Assembly: GCA_003343995.1 (NCBI GenBank)
Contig: QAKE01000083.1
Location: 1 to 7,233, forward strand
Reading direction: 5' to 3'
Length of the DNA stretch: 7,233 bases
From: Bacillota bacterium
GTDB taxonomy: Bacteria > Bacillota > Clostridia > Christensenellales > Borkfalkiaceae
Shown here: positions 1 to 6,582 of the stretch, piece by piece
Layout: each line of letters opens with the position of its first letter
How positions within the stretch are numbered: the stretch's first letter is position 1
Made by a program: the position numbers and the translations under genes
The notes under the pieces: generated by a model
The model's database searches: none
What the model was told of the DNA's origin: nothing
Seen by the model: only the letters and a program-made list of their open reading frames with translations

Positions 1-106
1 CTTGTTCGGTGAATTTTTCCTTAGGCGCTTTGCATACCGGACAAAAATCCGGCGCGCTGTCGCCTTCGTGTACGTAACCGCAAACGGAACAAACAAACTT
101 TTTCAT
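1..106 (-). CDS. Rubredoxin-domain protein, N-terminal fragment (reverse-type rubrerythrin likely)
   Basis: Only the first 35 residues are inside the window; the rest runs off the left edge. They form a small iron-binding rubredoxin-like domain: Cys6-x2-Cys9 and Cys22-x2-Cys25, with GYVHEG after the first pair and CPVC-x-AP at the second. The 12 residues between the pairs match the compact rubredoxin domain of rubrerythrins, not the roughly 29-residue spacing of free rubredoxin. In classical rubrerythrin this domain is C-terminal; here it starts the protein, as in the reverse rubrerythrins of Clostridia, which reduce H2O2 and O2 with electrons passed through the Fe(Cys)4 centre to a di-iron site. 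The ATG at 104-106 follows AAGGAG (116-121) by 9 bases. It sits 26 bases after perR with no obvious promoter between, so it is probably co-transcribed and PerR-controlled. The di-iron domain is not visible; another rubredoxin-fused redox protein remains possible. Confidence 0.75.
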   Translation of the reverse strand, partial: MKKFVCSVCGYVHEGDSAPDFCPVCKAPKEKFTEQ

Positions 107-115
107 AACTTTTTT

Positions 116-121
116 CTCCTT
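116..121 (-). promoter_or_regulatory. Ribosome binding site of the rubredoxin-domain gene
   Basis: On the minus strand AAGGAG lies 9 bases before the ATG at 104-106, inside the 26-base gap after the perR stop codon. This fixes the start and shows that the second gene can be translated independently from a shared perR transcript. Confidence 0.75.
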
Positions 122-132
122 ACTTAAAAATT

Positions 133-534
133 TTAATTTTTTAAAACCGCGTCCTTTTCGGGCGCGCATTTTTCACAATAACCGTAATAAACGCACTTGC
201 TTTCCGTAACGACGAATTTTTCCGAAAGCTCCTTCGGTACGTCCGCCTTGACGAATACGTCCGCTATCGCGCCGCATTTTTTGCATACGAAATGCGCGTG
301 CTCTTCCGTGTGCCCGTCGTAATGCGTAAACAATCCGCCGGTGGAAAGCGCGAGGATTTCCCCCTGCTCTTCCAAAAGTTTCAGATTGCGGTACACCGTG
401 CCTTTGCTGATATCCGGCTTAATCTTCCGCGCGCGCTCGTAAACGGCGTAGGCGGTGGGATGATCGTAACATTCCGCCAAAACCTGCATGACGATTTCCC
501 TCGGATAGGAGCGGCGGTTTTGCCGCTTTTCCAT
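133..534 (-). CDS. perR: PerR-type peroxide-sensing Fur-family repressor
   Basis: A 133-residue Fur-family regulator: N-terminal winged helix (about 8-70, with recognition-helix signature SKGTVYRNL at 43-51) and C-terminal metal-binding/dimer domain. All five regulatory ligands known from Bacillus PerR have counterparts: His25 (in HPTA), Asp73, His79, His81 and Asp92. The structural zinc site is complete: Cys84/Cys87 and Cys120/Cys123. Asp92, where Fur proteins usually have Glu, favours PerR over Fur. Family knowledge: the Fe(II) form represses peroxide-defence genes, and H2O2 oxidises the His ligands and releases DNA. The ATG at 532-534 follows AAGGAG (543-548) by 8 bases. The promoter carries a Fur-family box, implying autoregulation, and the next gene is a rubredoxin-domain peroxide-defence candidate, a pairing seen in other anaerobes. 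The N-terminus is about 12 residues shorter than B. subtilis PerR ahead of the conserved His. Fur or Zur remain less likely alternatives. Confidence 0.88.
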   Translation of the reverse strand: MEKRQNRRSYPREIVMQVLAECYDHPTAYAVYERARKIKPDISKGTVYRNLKLLEEQGEILALSTGGLFTHYDGHTEEHAHFVCKKCGAIADVFVKADVPKELSEKFVVTESKCVYYGYCEKCAPEKDAVLKN

Positions 535-553
535 AAAACCAACTCCTTATCAG

Positions 554-568
554 TAATGATTATCATTA
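554..568. promoter_or_regulatory. Fur/PerR-family operator, perfect 7-1-7 palindrome
   Basis: TAATGAT-T-ATCATTA is a perfect inverted repeat with one central base. Read on the minus strand it equals the central 15 bases of the classical E. coli 19-base Fur box (GATAATGATAATCATTATC). It overlaps the last base of the perR -10 element and the expected start site near 561, so binding would block RNA polymerase. The natural inference is that the perR product represses its own unit. Confidence 0.85.
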
Positions 569-595
569 TTATATCATAAAAGAAAAATTTGTCAA
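568..595 (-). promoter_or_regulatory. Sigma-A-type promoter of perR
   Basis: On the minus strand a consensus -35 TTGACA (595 to 590) and a consensus -10 TATAAT (573 to 568) are separated by 16 bases, in an AT-rich gap. The expected start lies near 561, giving a leader of about 27 bases with AAGGAG before perR. The operator at 554-568 touches the -10 and covers the start site. Confidence 0.88.
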
Positions 596-630
596 GACTT
601 TTTCGCAAATTTACGGCAAAATTTTTTCAG

Positions 631-659
631 ATTAAAAAATCCCGCCGAACGCGGCGGGA
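631..659 (-). terminator. Intrinsic terminator of nadE
   Basis: A GC stem of 7 pairs (641-647 with 652-658) with a 4-base loop, extended by the 640/659 T-A pair, is followed on the minus strand by a run of six T. It lies 9 bases after the nadE stop codon and separates nadE from the perR promoter. Confidence 0.9.
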
Positions 660-667
660 AAAGGGAT

Positions 668-2578
668 TTACAATTGGATTTCTTCGAGCTCTTTCAGCCA
701 AAGCGCCGCCTGCGCGTCGCTGGGCATACGCCAATCTCCCCGCGGGGAAAGGGCGACGGAGCCCACCTTTACGCCGTCCGGCACGCAGGAACGCTTGAAC
801 TGCTGCGAGAAAAAGCGTTTTACGAACACCGTAAGCCATTTATATATCGTTTTGGGCGTAAAGTCGCCGTTGAAGGTTTTTACCGCCACGGCGAAGATTT
901 TACGGGGCGAAAAGCCCGAACGGATAAAGTGGTACAGGAAAAAATCGTGCAAGATATAAGGCCCGACGATCTCCTCCGTCTTTTGGGAAATTTCCCCGTT
1001 TTCCGCCGGAAGCAGCTCGGGACTGACGGGAGTGTCCAAAATCGCCTGCAAAACGCTTTTCAGCTTGCCGCCCGACTGTTGCGCGGTAAATTCCACCAAG
1101 TAGCGCACCAGCGTTTTGGGAACGGAGGCGTTTACGCCGTACATCGACATATGGTCGCCGTTATAGGTCGCCCAGCCGAGGGCGAGTTCCGACAAATCCC
1201 CCGTGCCGACCACCAGCCCGCCCGTAGAGTTCGCGATATCCATGAGCACCTGCGTGCGTTCCCGCGCCTGCGCGTTTTCATACGCCGCGTCGTATAAATC
1301 GAGAGGGTGCCCGATGTCCTTCAAATGCCGTTCCACCGATTTTGCGATGTTGATTTTTTTCAGCGTGATTTTCAGCGCGCGGGCGAGGCGGACGGTGTTC
1401 GTAAGGGTGCGGTCGGTCGTGCCGAAACACGGCATGGTGACGCCGAGAATATCCGCCGAACTTCTGCCCGCGTCCTTAATCGCGCGCGCCGCCACCAACA
1501 GCGCGAGCGTGCTGTCCAATCCGCCGGAAAGACCGATGACGACGGACTTTGCGCCGGTGTGTTCCACGCGCTTTTTCAAGCCCGCCGCCTGCATTTTCAA
1601 AATGAGTTCCGCGCGCGCGTCCAGCTCCGACTGCGTTTTTGGCACGAAGGGCGTTTTGGAATATTCCCGCGTAAGCAATAAAACGCTGTCGTCTGCGGTG
1701 AAGGGAATATTTTCGTACCCGCTCTCTTCAAAGCCGTAGTTAAACCGTTTACTGCGCTCGAAAGCAAGAAAATCCACGTCGATTTCCGCCGTAGCGGGAC
1801 GGTTGGCAAAGGGTGCGGTTTCCGCCAAGATTTTGCCGTTTTCCGCCACGTAATCGTTGCCGGAAAACACCAGATCGCCCGTCGATTCCCCCTCTCCGCC
1901 GTCGGCGTAAACGTACCCCGCCGCAAGGCGCGCGGAGTGCGAGGAAACGAGCTTGCGGCGGAACTGCGCCTTGCCCACCGTTTCGTTGCTGCACGAAAGG
2001 TTGACGACGATGTTCGCCCCCGCCGCGGCATGATCGGCGGAAGGCGGCTTCAACGCCCACAAATCCTCGCAGATTTCCGCCGCCACGGCAAAGTTTTCCC
2101 ACCCCGCCGCGCGGAAAATCAATTTTTTACCGAAGGGCACGCATTCGCCGAAAAATTCCGCCGTGCCGTTTTCCTTCGGGCAGGGCGCAAAATTACGCTT
2201 TTCGTAAAATTCGTTATAATTGGGCAAGTAGGTTTTCGGCACGAACGCCAGCACCCTGCCGCGGTTGATCGCCGCCGCGCAGTTGTAAACAAGCCCGTCC
2301 TTTCTGAGCGGCACGCCGACGAAAACCAGCATGGCGCTTTCCGCCGTGCTTTCGGCGATTTCCTTGAGCGCGCGTTTCGCCGCGTTCAGCAGCACGTCGC
2401 TGAAAAACAGATCGCCGCAGGTGTAGCCCGTCAGGCAAAGCTCCGGCAAGACGAGCAGCGCAGCGCCGCTTTCCTTTGCCGCGGAAATCGCGCGGAGCAC
2501 GGAAAGTTTATTGAAATCGACGTCCGCAACCCGTATCTTCGGCGACGCCGCCGTCGCCCTGACATATCCGAAATTCAT
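668..2578 (-). CDS. nadE: Glutamine-dependent NAD+ synthetase
   Basis: A 636-residue two-domain enzyme that makes NAD+ from deamido-NAD+ and ATP with glutamine as nitrogen donor, the last step of NAD synthesis, in the cytosol. Residues 1 to about 270 form the nitrilase-fold glutaminase with the catalytic triad Glu46 (LPELCLTGY), Lys115 (VPKTYLPNY) and Cys170 (AAEICEDLW), close to the spacing of the M. tuberculosis enzyme. The synthetase domain starts near 320 and has the ATP-pyrophosphatase loop SGGLDST at 351-357, followed by the family signatures GTGDLSELALGW and SRGDW-like SPRGDWRMPSDA near the end. Length is normal for this bacterial two-domain class. The ATG at 2576-2578 is chosen because GAGGTGAT (2582-2589) precedes it and the protein then opens with the typical FGYVR-A strand; an in-frame GTG at 2606-2608 would overlap the promoter. 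It appears monocistronic, with its own promoter and terminator. Confidence 0.96.
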   Translation of the reverse strand: MNFGYVRATAASPKIRVADVDFNKLSVLRAISAAKESGAALLVLPELCLTGYTCGDLFFSDVLLNAAKRALKEIAESTAESAMLVFVGVPLRKDGLVYNCAAAINRGRVLAFVPKTYLPNYNEFYEKRNFAPCPKENGTAEFFGECVPFGKKLIFRAAGWENFAVAAEICEDLWALKPPSADHAAAGANIVVNLSCSNETVGKAQFRRKLVSSHSARLAAGYVYADGGEGESTGDLVFSGNDYVAENGKILAETAPFANRPATAEIDVDFLAFERSKRFNYGFEESGYENIPFTADDSVLLLTREYSKTPFVPKTQSELDARAELILKMQAAGLKKRVEHTGAKSVVIGLSGGLDSTLALLVAARAIKDAGRSSADILGVTMPCFGTTDRTLTNTVRLARALKITLKKINIAKSVERHLKDIGHPLDLYDAAYENAQARERTQVLMDIANSTGGLVVGTGDLSELALGWATYNGDHMSMYGVNASVPKTLVRYLVEFTAQQSGGKLKSVLQAILDTPVSPELLPAENGEISQKTEEIVGPYILHDFFLYHFIRSGFSPRKIFAVAVKTFNGDFTPKTIYKWLTVFVKRFFSQQFKRSCVPDGVKVGSVALSPRGDWRMPSDAQAALWLKELEEIQL

Positions 2579-2581
2579 ATT

Positions 2582-2589
2582 ATCACCTC
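2582..2589 (-). promoter_or_regulatory. Ribosome binding site that decides the nadE start
   Basis: GAGGTGAT on the minus strand is an extended match to the anti-Shine-Dalgarno sequence, placed directly before the ATG at 2576-2578. The competing in-frame GTG at 2606-2608 has no comparable site. Confidence 0.8.
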
Positions 2590-2598
2590 GTTTTTTTA

Positions 2599-2627
2599 AT
2601 TTTATCACTTTTTCGGGGAATTTGCAA
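2599..2627 (-). promoter_or_regulatory. Candidate nadE promoter with extended -10
   Basis: On the minus strand a -35 TTGCAA (2627 to 2622, 4 of 6 consensus) lies 17 bases from a -10 TAAAAT (2604 to 2599, 5 of 6), which is preceded by TGA (2607 to 2605), an extended -10 TGn element. This gives a very short leader of about a dozen bases with GAGGTGAT before the nadE ATG. The gap is AT-rich, so chance matches are possible. I saw no riboswitch or NrtR/NiaR-type site I could defend. Confidence 0.5.
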
Positions 2628-2702
2628 TTTTATAAACGTCGAATTTTTGCGAATTTTACGTTTTTCAACAAAACCAATCGCGTAAAAAAACGTAAAATAC
2701 AC

Positions 2703-2734
2703 AAAAAAGCCGCTTTGCAAAAAAGCGGCTTTTT
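2703..2734 (-). terminator. Intrinsic terminator after galE
   Basis: The arms AGCCGCTTT (2708-2716) and AAAGCGGCT (2722-2730) form a 9-pair stem around a 5-base loop, extended by A-T pairs on both sides. Read on the minus strand it ends in six T. It starts about 10 bases after the galE stop and closes the methyltransferase-galT-galE unit; the A/T flanks would also let it work from the other side. Confidence 0.88.
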
Positions 2735-2743
2735 ATTTTCGTT

Positions 2744-3760
2744 TTATTCTTCGTATCCGCGCGGATTTTTTTGCTGCCAATTCCAGCTGTCGCGGCACAT
2801 GTCGTCGAGGTTCTTTTCCGCCTTGAACCCGAGCAGTTCGTAGGCGTACGAGGGATCGGCATAACAAGCGGCGATGTCGCCGGCGCGGCGCGCCACCACT
2901 TCGTAGGGAATATCGCGCCCCACCGCCTTGGAGAACGCCTTGACCATGTCGAGCACGCTGTACCCCACGCCCGTGCCGATATTCACGACGATCAAGCCGG
3001 ATTTTTGCTCCAGCTTTTTGATGGCGAGCACGTGCGCGCGCGCCAGATCGACCACGTGGATATAATCGCGCACGCCCGTTCCGTCGGGGGTGTCGTAATC
3101 GTCGCCGAACACCCTCAACTTAGGCAGTTCGCCGATGGCGACCTTGGCGATATACGGGCACAGATTGTTGGGAATGCCCTTCGGATCCTCGCCGATCATG
3201 CCCGATTCGTGCGCGCCGACGGGGTTGAAATAACGCAAGATCGCGATATTGAAGCTGTTATCCGCCTTGTAAAGATCTTTCAGGAAATATTCGATGAAGA
3301 ATTTGCTGCTGCCGTAGGGATTGGTCGTGCCGCCCGTTTTGGCGCTTTCTTTGATGGGTACGGTTTCGGGATCGCCGTACACCGTGGCGGAGGAACTGAA
3401 AACGATGTTCTTCACGCCGAAATCGCGCATCACGAAGAGCAGATTGAGCATACCCGTAAGGTTGTTGTTGTAATATTCGAGGGGCTTGGCGACCGATTCG
3501 CCCACCGCCTTGAAACCCGCAAAGTTGATGACCGATTCAAACTTGTAGTCGGTGAATATCTTCACGAGCGCGTCCTTGTCGAGAAGGTCGGCTTTGATGA
3601 AGGTAATGCTTTTGCCGGTGATCTTTTCCACCCGCCTGACCGCCTCCATTTTGCTGTTGGAAAGATTATCCACGACGATGGGATCGTAACCGTTTTTGAT
3701 GAGTTCGATCAGTGTGTGCGAGCCGATGTAGCCCGCGCCGCCCGTTACCAGAATGTTCAT
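2744..3760 (-). CDS. galE: UDP-glucose (UDP-GlcNAc) 4-epimerase
   Basis: A 338-residue extended short-chain dehydrogenase that interconverts UDP-glucose and UDP-galactose through a bound NAD+. The Rossmann loop TGGAGYIGSH starts the protein (6-15), Asp31 sits at the end of strand 2 for the adenosine ribose, and the catalytic set is Ser124 (FSSSATVYG), Tyr149 and Lys153 (NPYGSSK), the same numbers as in E. coli GalE. Position 299, which is Tyr in E. coli and closes the sugar pocket, is Cys here, in the segment GDIAACYADPS, as in human GALE (Cys307). Family knowledge says a small residue there lets the enzyme also epimerise UDP-GlcNAc/UDP-GalNAc. The ATG at 3758-3760 has GGAGG (3770-3774) 9 bases upstream, inside the end of galT, which stops 6 bases before. 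It is the last gene of the unit and full length. Confidence 0.96.
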   Translation of the reverse strand: MNILVTGGAGYIGSHTLIELIKNGYDPIVVDNLSNSKMEAVRRVEKITGKSITFIKADLLDKDALVKIFTDYKFESVINFAGFKAVGESVAKPLEYYNNNLTGMLNLLFVMRDFGVKNIVFSSSATVYGDPETVPIKESAKTGGTTNPYGSSKFFIEYFLKDLYKADNSFNIAILRYFNPVGAHESGMIGEDPKGIPNNLCPYIAKVAIGELPKLRVFGDDYDTPDGTGVRDYIHVVDLARAHVLAIKKLEQKSGLIVVNIGTGVGYSVLDMVKAFSKAVGRDIPYEVVARRAGDIAACYADPSYAYELLGFKAEKNLDDMCRDSWNWQQKNPRGYEE

Positions 3761-3766
3761 GTTATT

Positions 3767-5302
3767 TTACCTCCGTATATCGAGCGCGGCGAGGAATTTT
3801 TTAAATCCTTTCACGCCCGTTTCGTTCTTTTTGAATACCGCCGTGTTGTCGAGGATGTTTTTGCACGTTTCGTTGACGTAAGAAATCACCGCCGCGTGCG
3901 CTTCCTCGTACGTTTTGCCGTTAAACGACGCTTTGAGCTTTTTGATCATATCGCGGTGCACGTAGAGATAGTTTTCGCTGTCGCCGAGCGCCGCCTCGTC
4001 GTACTTTTCCCTGCCGCAGAGAATATCGGCGATCATGGCGAGCTGCTTTTTCAGCCTGCCCGGCAGAATGAAGAGCCCCATCGCCTCGATGAGCCCGATG
4101 CCCTCTTTTTTGATATTGTGGTGTTCGGGGTGCGCGTGGAAAATGCCGTCGGGATATTCTTCGCTGGTGCGGTTGTTGCGGAGAATCAAATCGATGCAAT
4201 ACTCTTCCCCGATCTTGCGCACGATGGGCGAAGATGCGTTGTGCGGCGTATCGCCCGTTTTGGCGACGATGTCGTTTTCCTCGTCGGAATAGGTTTTCCA
4301 GAACTCCACGATCTCGCCGGTGAGCGCCACGACGTGCGCGCGGTTTGCCGACTGCAAACGAACGACGCTGTTGTACCAATCCGCAATGCCGACCTTCACG
4401 TCGAGATATTTCGCGCTCTTCATTTCGACGGCGATATGCGATTTATGCATAGGCATTAAATGCACGCCGCCCTGAAAATGTTCATGGTTCAAAATCGAGC
4501 CGCCGACGATGGGCAGAGAGGCGTTGGAGCCGATCATGTAATTCGGGAACACGTCCACGAAATCCGCCAGCTTTTCCACCGTTTTGGCGTTCACGTTCAT
4601 GGGAACGTGCTGTTTGGAGATGGCGATGCAGTGCTCGTCGTAATAAGCGTAAGGCGAATACTGCACGAACCATTCCTCCCCCGCGAGATTCAGCGAAACG
4701 GTGCGGATATTCTCCCGCGCGGGGTGGGACAAACTGCCCTCGAACCCTTCGTTTTCCTTGCAGAGCAGGCACTTGGGATATTTGGGCTTTTCCGCCTTTT
4801 TCACGAGCAGCTTCGCAATTTCCTTGTTGTCCTTTTCGGGCTTGGAAAGGTTGATGGTGATTTCCAGAATATTGTCGCCGTCTTTATATTCCCATTTCAG
4901 GTTTTTATCGATGGCGGTTTTCTGAATATAGTTGTTTTTGATGCAGAGATCGTAAAAATACCTGCACGCCGCCTTTACGCCCTCTTCCTTTCTCAAACGG
5001 AAGAATTCCTCGTTGACCTCCGACGGCTTGGGCGACAAAATGCCCATGATATAGGTGGAATAAAGGTTTTCCTCCCCCTCCTCGCAAAGCCCGTTTTCCA
5101 GCGCGTAGCGCTCGGTTTCGGCAACGAGTTCGTCGGGCACGCTCAGCGTTTTCACGGCGGAAACGTCGGCGTCCTCCGCCGGTTCTTTGAGCTTAAATTC
5201 CCTGAGCAGCAGATTGCGCGTGTAGATGACGTCGAGTTTTTTTAAATGCAAAAACTCTTCCGCATACGCGAGCAATTTTTCCACAAGATGCTTACCGTCC
5301 AT
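3767..5302 (-). CDS. galT: Galactose-1-phosphate uridylyltransferase, class II
   Basis: A 511-residue class II GalT, the Firmicutes form, longer than the roughly 350-residue E. coli enzyme. It exchanges UMP between UDP-glucose and galactose-1-phosphate in the Leloir pathway. Visible landmarks are the CLLC pair (178-181) followed by KENEGFEG, the SHPARENIR segment near 192-200, and His273-x-His275-x-Gln277 within NHEHFQGG, which matches the HxHxQ active-site pattern of the family; His275 would be the uridylylated nucleophile. The conserved C-terminal block with GIFHAHPEHHN and LFILPGRLK lies at about 387-418. The ATG at 5300-5302 is supported by GGGAG/GAAGGA just upstream. An in-frame start at 5404 would add 34 basic residues encoded inside the preceding gene and is rejected. 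The first 11 bases overlap the methyltransferase stop, suggesting coupled translation. No galactokinase lies beside it. Confidence 0.95.
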   Translation of the reverse strand: MDGKHLVEKLLAYAEEFLHLKKLDVIYTRNLLLREFKLKEPAEDADVSAVKTLSVPDELVAETERYALENGLCEEGEENLYSTYIMGILSPKPSEVNEEFFRLRKEEGVKAACRYFYDLCIKNNYIQKTAIDKNLKWEYKDGDNILEITINLSKPEKDNKEIAKLLVKKAEKPKYPKCLLCKENEGFEGSLSHPARENIRTVSLNLAGEEWFVQYSPYAYYDEHCIAISKQHVPMNVNAKTVEKLADFVDVFPNYMIGSNASLPIVGGSILNHEHFQGGVHLMPMHKSHIAVEMKSAKYLDVKVGIADWYNSVVRLQSANRAHVVALTGEIVEFWKTYSDEENDIVAKTGDTPHNASSPIVRKIGEEYCIDLILRNNRTSEEYPDGIFHAHPEHHNIKKEGIGLIEAMGLFILPGRLKKQLAMIADILCGREKYDEAALGDSENYLYVHRDMIKKLKASFNGKTYEEAHAAVISYVNETCKNILDNTAVFKKNETGVKGFKKFLAALDIRR

Positions 5303-6437
5303 TATCCTTCTCCCTTTTTGAAAAATATTCGTAAAACCTGCATTCCTTATCGGAATTGTATAGTTTTCTCGTTTTATCCGCCTTTTTGCCGAAGGCTTTT
5401 TCAAACGCCGCGTCCCGCGAAATGGCGAAAAGCGACCAATTGTCGAGTTTTTTGTATACGCCGCCCAGCGTTTTGACGAGGGCGTGCGCGCTCTTTTCGT
5501 CGAGCACCCGCTCGCCGTAGGGCGGGTTGGTTACGATGACGCCGTTTTTCGTATCGCAGGTAAAATCGGCGACGTCCTTCACCTCGAAGGCGATGTTTTT
5601 TTCCACGCCCGCCTGCCGCGCGTGCCTGCGCGCCAGCTCTATCGCCTTTTTATCGACGTCGGACGCGTGAATTTCCACGTTTTTATCCCGTTTTTCCCGC
5701 GATTTCGCTTCCTCTTTCGCCTCGGAAAGGTATTTTTCCGGAAAAAAGGGAAAATTTTCAAAATCGAAACGGCGGTTGATATTCGGGGCAATATCGAGGG
5801 CGAGCGTCGCCGCCTCGATCGCCAGCGTGCCCGAACCGCAAAAGGGATCGGCAAACGCTCTGCCCGCGTAATAATCGCTTAAAAGCAGCATCGCCGCGGC
5901 GAGATTTTCCCGTATCGGGGCGATCCCCACCCTGTCGCGGTAGCCGCGCTTATGCAGCCCCGCGCCGCTGGTATTCAGTAAAATTTCGGCGACGTTGCGC
6001 TCGATGCGGAAATATATCTTCGCTTCCTCCCCCGTTTCCGGCAAAGAAAGCAAGCCGCGCGCCTTTTTCATGCGCTCGGCGATCGCCTTTTTCGCCACGC
6101 TCTGGCAGGCGGAAAGGGCGAACAATTTACTTTGAAAACTCTTGCCGTCCACGAGAACGCGGGCGTCTTGCCCGAGGTAGTCCTCCCAGCGGACGGAAAA
6201 CACGCCGTCGAAAAACTCGTCGAAAGTGGAGGCGGGAAAGGACGCCAGCGAAAGATACACCCTGTCCGCCGTGCGCAAAAACACGTTGAGCCGCGCGACG
6301 TCGCGAAGCTCCGCGTCGAAGGAAATGGCGCCGCGCACCGCGGCGGGCTCCCCGTAACCGAGGCGTTTAAGCTCCTTTTTCGTCACCGATTCCACGCCGG
6401 ACGCGACGCTTACCGTCAGTTTTACCTTTTCCTCCAT
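5292..6437 (-). CDS. THUMP-domain class I RNA methyltransferase (RlmL/YpsC family)
   Basis: A 381-residue S-adenosylmethionine-dependent RNA N-methyltransferase. Residues up to about 155 form the N-terminal ferredoxin-like plus THUMP RNA-binding part; the segment GLHKRGYRDRVGIAPIREN (160-178) is the typical linker. The Rossmann methyltransferase domain has motif I DPFCGSGT (197-204), an acidic SAM-ribose residue at Asp260 (ASDVD) and the catalytic NPPYGER (304-310), a motif seen in enzymes that methylate base nitrogens. This is the single-domain Gram-positive form, about half the size of fused E. coli RlmL; 23S rRNA is the likely substrate, but the exact base cannot be read from sequence. The ATG at 6435-6437 follows AAAGGA by about 8 bases. 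It is first in a unit with galT and galE and overlaps galT by 11 bases. No key motif is missing. Confidence 0.92.
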   Translation of the reverse strand: MEEKVKLTVSVASGVESVTKKELKRLGYGEPAAVRGAISFDAELRDVARLNVFLRTADRVYLSLASFPASTFDEFFDGVFSVRWEDYLGQDARVLVDGKSFQSKLFALSACQSVAKKAIAERMKKARGLLSLPETGEEAKIYFRIERNVAEILLNTSGAGLHKRGYRDRVGIAPIRENLAAAMLLLSDYYAGRAFADPFCGSGTLAIEAATLALDIAPNINRRFDFENFPFFPEKYLSEAKEEAKSREKRDKNVEIHASDVDKKAIELARRHARQAGVEKNIAFEVKDVADFTCDTKNGVIVTNPPYGERVLDEKSAHALVKTLGGVYKKLDNWSLFAISRDAAFEKAFGKKADKTRKLYNSDKECRFYEYFSKREKDNGR

Positions 6438-6467
6438 AAACGCCGTCCTTTATGATTTTTCAATTTT

Positions 6468-6496
6468 ATTATACAACACATTCGCGCAATATGCAA
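6468..6496 (-). promoter_or_regulatory. Promoter of the methyltransferase-galT-galE unit
   Basis: On the minus strand a consensus -10 TATAAT (6473 to 6468) has a weak -35 TTGCAT (6496 to 6491) at the ideal distance of 17 bases. The start would fall near 6461, giving a leader of about 24 bases with AAAGGA before the ATG at 6437. I see no clear operator or catabolite-repression (cre) site around it. Confidence 0.7.
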
Positions 6497-6554
6497 GCAT
6501 AAATTTTAATTTAGCGTACGCGCTTTTTGCACAAAAGGATTTTTTAAAACAATG

Positions 6555-6582
6555 CGCCCCTCGGTCGAAAGACCGAGGGGCG
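6555..6582 (-). terminator. Hairpin terminator after clpB
   Basis: A perfect 12-pair GC-rich stem (6555-6566 with 6571-6582) with a 4-base loop begins 7 bases after the clpB stop. On the minus strand it is followed by CATTGTTTTAAAAAA, an interrupted U tract, so the stem is very strong but the tail is weaker than at the other two terminators in the window. Confidence 0.78.

Noticed and set aside
1203..1739. 178-codon and similar plus-strand open frames opposite nadE (also 674-1297, 1307-1681, 1937-2599)
   Set aside because: All are shadows of nadE, which has complete catalytic motifs on the minus strand; their translations show no recognisable domain.
668..2608. Longer nadE starting at GTG 2606-2608
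   Set aside because: The extra 10 residues are not part of the conserved amidase fold, the GTG overlaps the likely promoter, and the ATG at 2578 has GAGGTGAT before it.
2771..4459. 562-codon open frame on the plus strand, antisense to galE and the end of galT
   Set aside because: The opposite strand carries two full, unmistakable enzymes. The frame arises from GC-biased codon use; its translation is rich in His, Arg, Val and Phe with no family resemblance, and it continues in the same frame past 4460 as another stop-free stretch opposite galT. No ribosome binding site was noticed.
5303..5404. 34-residue basic N-terminal extension of galT
   Set aside because: It would lie wholly inside the methyltransferase gene. 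The class II GalT fold starts at the ATG at 5302, which has its own ribosome binding site.
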